DNA from: Sphingobacterium sp. SGG-5
GTDB taxonomy: Bacteria > Bacteroidota > Bacteroidia > Sphingobacteriales > Sphingobacteriaceae
Assembly (NCBI RefSeq): GCF_011043525.1
Contig: NZ_JAAKGO010000010.1
Coordinates: 62,001 to 126,000, forward strand
Length of the DNA stretch: 64,000 bases
Direction of reading: 5' to 3'
This document shows, in pieces, positions 62,222 to 64,000 of this stretch. Made by a program: the position numbers and the translations under genes. How positions within the stretch are numbered: the first letter of the stretch is position 1; each line of letters starts with the position of its first letter. A model generated the notes under the pieces. It had not been told where the DNA came from. It searched no databases and saw only the letters and a list, made by a program, of their open reading frames with translations.

Positions 62222-62642
62222 CACTTTCTTTGTCATCTATATCTTCATTCTCTATAGTCCCCGGTGGGACGCTTTCGTTTTCTACATCTTCATCATCCTT
62301 CCACATGCTAACGACTTTACGTATCGTCAAATCCATGAATTTGGATTCCAGCGTGGAAGAAAAAACACGAACCAACAACAGAAAAATTAAAAATATACCT
62401 CCTGTAACTAAAAAACCTAAAGCATAGCTTCCCAATAACTCACCTAAATAAAAGCCTAATGCCAAGGAAAAGAAAAACACAATAATCAATCCCAACAACA
62501 GCTTGCCAATGTCAACCACTAATGCTCCCACGATACGTGCACTTTTTGCTATGGCCTTCAATCGGACGAGCTCTATCTGAGTATCGATATATTCTTTAGC
62601 CTTTTGAAAGCTTCCTGAGAAAGAAAATTTTTGTTCACTCAT
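62202..62642 (-). CDS. Putative holin-superfamily-III-like (phage holin family) membrane protein
   Basis: 146 residues with two adjacent transmembrane helices (VVDIGKLLLGLIIVFFFSLA and GFLVTGGIFLIFLLLV, about residues 45-95), preceded by YIDTQIELVRLKAIAKSARI and followed by an acidic tail. This layout matches the family annotated phage holin family or Holin-X, which in chromosomes like this is an ordinary envelope protein and not evidence of prophage. Middle gene of the operon; it overlaps the next gene and lies 26 bases after the YtxH gene. Confidence 0.8.
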   Translation of the reverse strand: MSEQKFSFSGSFQKAKEYIDTQIELVRLKAIAKSARIVGALVVDIGKLLLGLIIVFFFSLALGFYLGELLGSYALGFLVTGGIFLIFLLLVRVFSSTLESKFMDLTIRKVVSMWKDDEDVENESVPPGTIENEDIDDKESDERKNS

Positions 62643-62668
62643 GTTCCCGATTTATCTTACCACCTTCC

Positions 62669-62938
62669 TTATGCATGCTCTTCGATCTCTTCGTCGAGAC
62701 TTTCTTCAGTTTTCGAAATCTTAGCCCGCACTGCCGATAACACCTTCTCTTTAAGATCATTTAACTGATCAAACTGTTCCTCAGCACGCTCTTTAATAGC
62801 CTCTCCTAGATCAGCTAAAGATTCGTTGAGTTTATCCCTTGTCTCCGACCCCTTATCCGGAGCAAATAAAATACCTAATACAGCCCCCGCGGCTAACCCG
62901 GCCAACAAGGCTGTGACTACTTTTCCACTATCGTTCAT
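62669..62938 (-). CDS. YtxH-domain small membrane protein
   Basis: 89 residues from ATG 62938 (the open frame extends to a TTG at 62944). A single glycine-rich transmembrane helix (VVTALLAGLAAGAVLGILFA) is followed by the YtxH signature APDKGSETRDKL and an amphipathic coiled-coil tail (GEAIKERAEEQFDQLNDLKE). Such proteins are general-stress or envelope-associated. First gene of the three-gene minus-strand operon. Confidence 0.87.
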   Translation of the reverse strand: MNDSGKVVTALLAGLAAGAVLGILFAPDKGSETRDKLNESLADLGEAIKERAEEQFDQLNDLKEKVLSAVRAKISKTEESLDEEIEEHA

Positions 62939-63141
62939 GTACAATATTAATTATTAAAAAAACCAACGTTCTATATTCAATTAAACACTCGAAAAGAAGA
63001 ATGGTTTAATTTTTTTCGACTTTTCAGTTAAGACAATATACAACTATTATTTCTCAATATAAAAAACCAAACTTGTTTTGTAAACAATATTTTATTAACA
63101 TAAATTTTATTAAATTTACCCGATGGATAATAAAAACAACA

Positions 63142-64000
63142 ATGCTGGTAAAAACATATTGTAGTGCGGTATACGGAATCGAATCCGCTATCATTACAGT
63201 TGAAGTAAATATATCTACAGGAACAAAATATCACATCGTGGGCCTGCCAGATAATGCTGTGAAAGAAAGTTTAAGACGTATAGAAAGTGCCATAACGGCT
63301 ATAGGATACCGTATGCCCCGACAAAAAATAGTTGTAAATCTTGCCCCTGCCGATATCAGAAAAGAAGGCTCTTCCTATGATTTAAGTATAGCTGTTGGTA
63401 TCTTGGCAGCTTCCGGTCAGATAGGTAGCGAGAGGATGGAAAACTATACACTCCTTGGCGAGCTTTCATTGGATGGTACAATTCAACCGGTCAAAGGAGC
63501 ACTTCCTATCGCTATTGAAGCAAGACGGGAAGGCTTCAAAGGTATCATATTGCCTAAAACAAATGCACGTGAAGCAGCGGTTGTATCGGATCTAAATGTT
63601 CTCGGGGTAAATCGACTTGACGAGGTCATTGATTTCCTTGAGGATAGAAAGCCGATGGAACGAACACATATAGACATTGAAAAAGAATTTGCTTCAAAAA
63701 TAAACAGCTATGAAGTAGATTTTGCGGATGTTAAAGGTCAAGAAAATATAAAAAGGGCACTGGAAGTTGCAGCCGCAGGCGGTCACAACGTCATACTCAT
63801 CGGGCCACCCGGGGCCGGAAAAACCATGCTTGCCAAGTGCCTTCCTACTATCCTTCCTCCGCTTACTGTCGAAGAGTCTCTACAGACAACCAAGATACAC
63901 TCTGTAGCGGGTCAGCTCTCTTCTTCCCAGTCCTTACTACATACACGTCCTTTCCGAGCACCACATCATACGATATCAAACATAGCATTGGTCGGTGGCG
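63142..64000 (+). CDS. comM: YifB/ComM-family Mg-chelatase-like AAA ATPase (3' end outside window)
   Basis: The frame opens at ATG 63142 and runs uninterrupted off the window end, giving 286 residues of a roughly 510-residue family. The N-terminal domain (about 1-165) has KTYCSAVYGIESAIITVEV, IVGLPDNAVKESLRRI and NLAPADIRKEGSSYDLSIAV, diagnostic of YifB. The AAA domain begins with DFADVKGQENIKRALEVAAA and Walker A GPPGAGKTML near residue 221. ComM is a DNA helicase promoting branch migration during natural transformation. An ATG at 63123 is out of frame. Confidence 0.95.
   Translation, partial: MLVKTYCSAVYGIESAIITVEVNISTGTKYHIVGLPDNAVKESLRRIESAITAIGYRMPRQKIVVNLAPADIRKEGSSYDLSIAVGILAASGQIGSERMENYTLLGELSLDGTIQPVKGALPIAIEARREGFKGIILPKTNAREAAVVSDLNVLGVNRLDEVIDFLEDRKPMERTHIDIEKEFASKINSYEVDFADVKGQENIKRALEVAAAGGHNVILIGPPGAGKTMLAKCLPTILPPLTVEESLQTTKIHSVAGQLSSSQSLLHTRPFRAPHHTISNIALVGG

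Noticed and set aside
62202..62642. Prophage signal from a holin-like gene
   Set aside because: The family is chromosomal in many bacteria; neighbours are YtxH and housekeeping genes, and no other phage gene is present.
1..64000. tRNA, rRNA, CRISPR arrays, IS elements
   Set aside because: Scanned for tRNA TTCGANTC arms, regular short repeats with spacers and transposase motifs; none convincing.

Overview
The window is 64 kb of a Bacteroidota chromosome, most likely from the Sphingobacteriaceae (Sphingobacterium, Olivibacter or Parapedobacter type). Grounds are two SusC/SusD pairs, DUF5689, DUF5017, DUF4270 and OMP_b-brl_3 type envelope proteins, many signal-peptidase II lipoboxes, promoters of the form TTTG-N19..21-TANNTTTG, few Shine-Dalgarno sequences and very A/T-rich intergenic DNA. 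Genus assignment is inference. No rRNA, tRNA, CRISPR array or insertion sequence was seen.

1-35.9 kb is an accessory region that I read as one organophosphorus-acquisition locus in three transcription units. Unit A (+, 1-13.1 kb): SusC (5' end outside the window), SusD, a DUF5689 surface protein and a smaller protein sharing its C-terminal domain, a Tat-exported phosphocholine-type phospholipase C (PLC), an ACS-type MFS transporter, an FAD-dependent oxidoreductase and a beta-propeller protein. Unit B (-, 24.4-16.7 kb): a second PLC, a zinc alcohol dehydrogenase of the phosphonate-associated HpnZ type, an organophosphate-antiporter-like MFS transporter, phosphonoacetate hydrolase (PhnA) and phosphonoacetaldehyde dehydrogenase (PhnY). 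Unit C (+, 25.0-35.2 kb, divergent from B): SusC, SusD, two paralogous DUF5017-like lipoproteins, an endonuclease/exonuclease/phosphatase-fold lipoprotein, a calcineurin-like phosphoesterase and a sialidase-fold protein, followed by an XRE-cupin regulator. A sulfatase and an M1 metallopeptidase lie between A and B.

Working model (inference): SusCD complexes import phosphonate- or phosphodiester-bearing glycans or lipids, and exported PLCs and phosphoesterases cut the ester. The alcohol dehydrogenase, PhnY and PhnA then turn a 2-hydroxyethylphosphonate-like product into phosphonoacetaldehyde, phosphonoacetate, and finally acetate plus phosphate. PhnA and PhnY carry all the family's catalytic residues I could check. 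No PhnW transaminase, PhnX or C-P lyase gene is in the window. The 543-bp divergent region between B and C holds a promoter for each side, the same 11-bp dyad-flanked motif inside both promoters, and a ~325-nt SusC leader with a foldable multi-helix core and a perfect Shine-Dalgarno followed by an ATG-TAA start-stop.

35.9-51.9 kb is mostly housekeeping and envelope: a TetR-GH3-serine dehydratase-MBL hydrolase operon (-), an outer-membrane beta-barrel protein, an OmpR/histidine-kinase pair, DUF4270 and kelch lipoproteins, asd, a lamin-tail protein, threonine dehydrogenase and YebC. 52.0-58.6 kb has a protein with five GFKPRFK-type repeats and a surface-polysaccharide segment (flippase, three glycosyltransferases, a decayed methyltransferase) ending with an orphan histidine kinase. 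58.6-64 kb has a DUF3820 protein, trhO, trmB, GDP-fucose synthase, a YtxH/holin-like/hypothetical envelope operon and the start of a comM/YifB gene cut by the window end.
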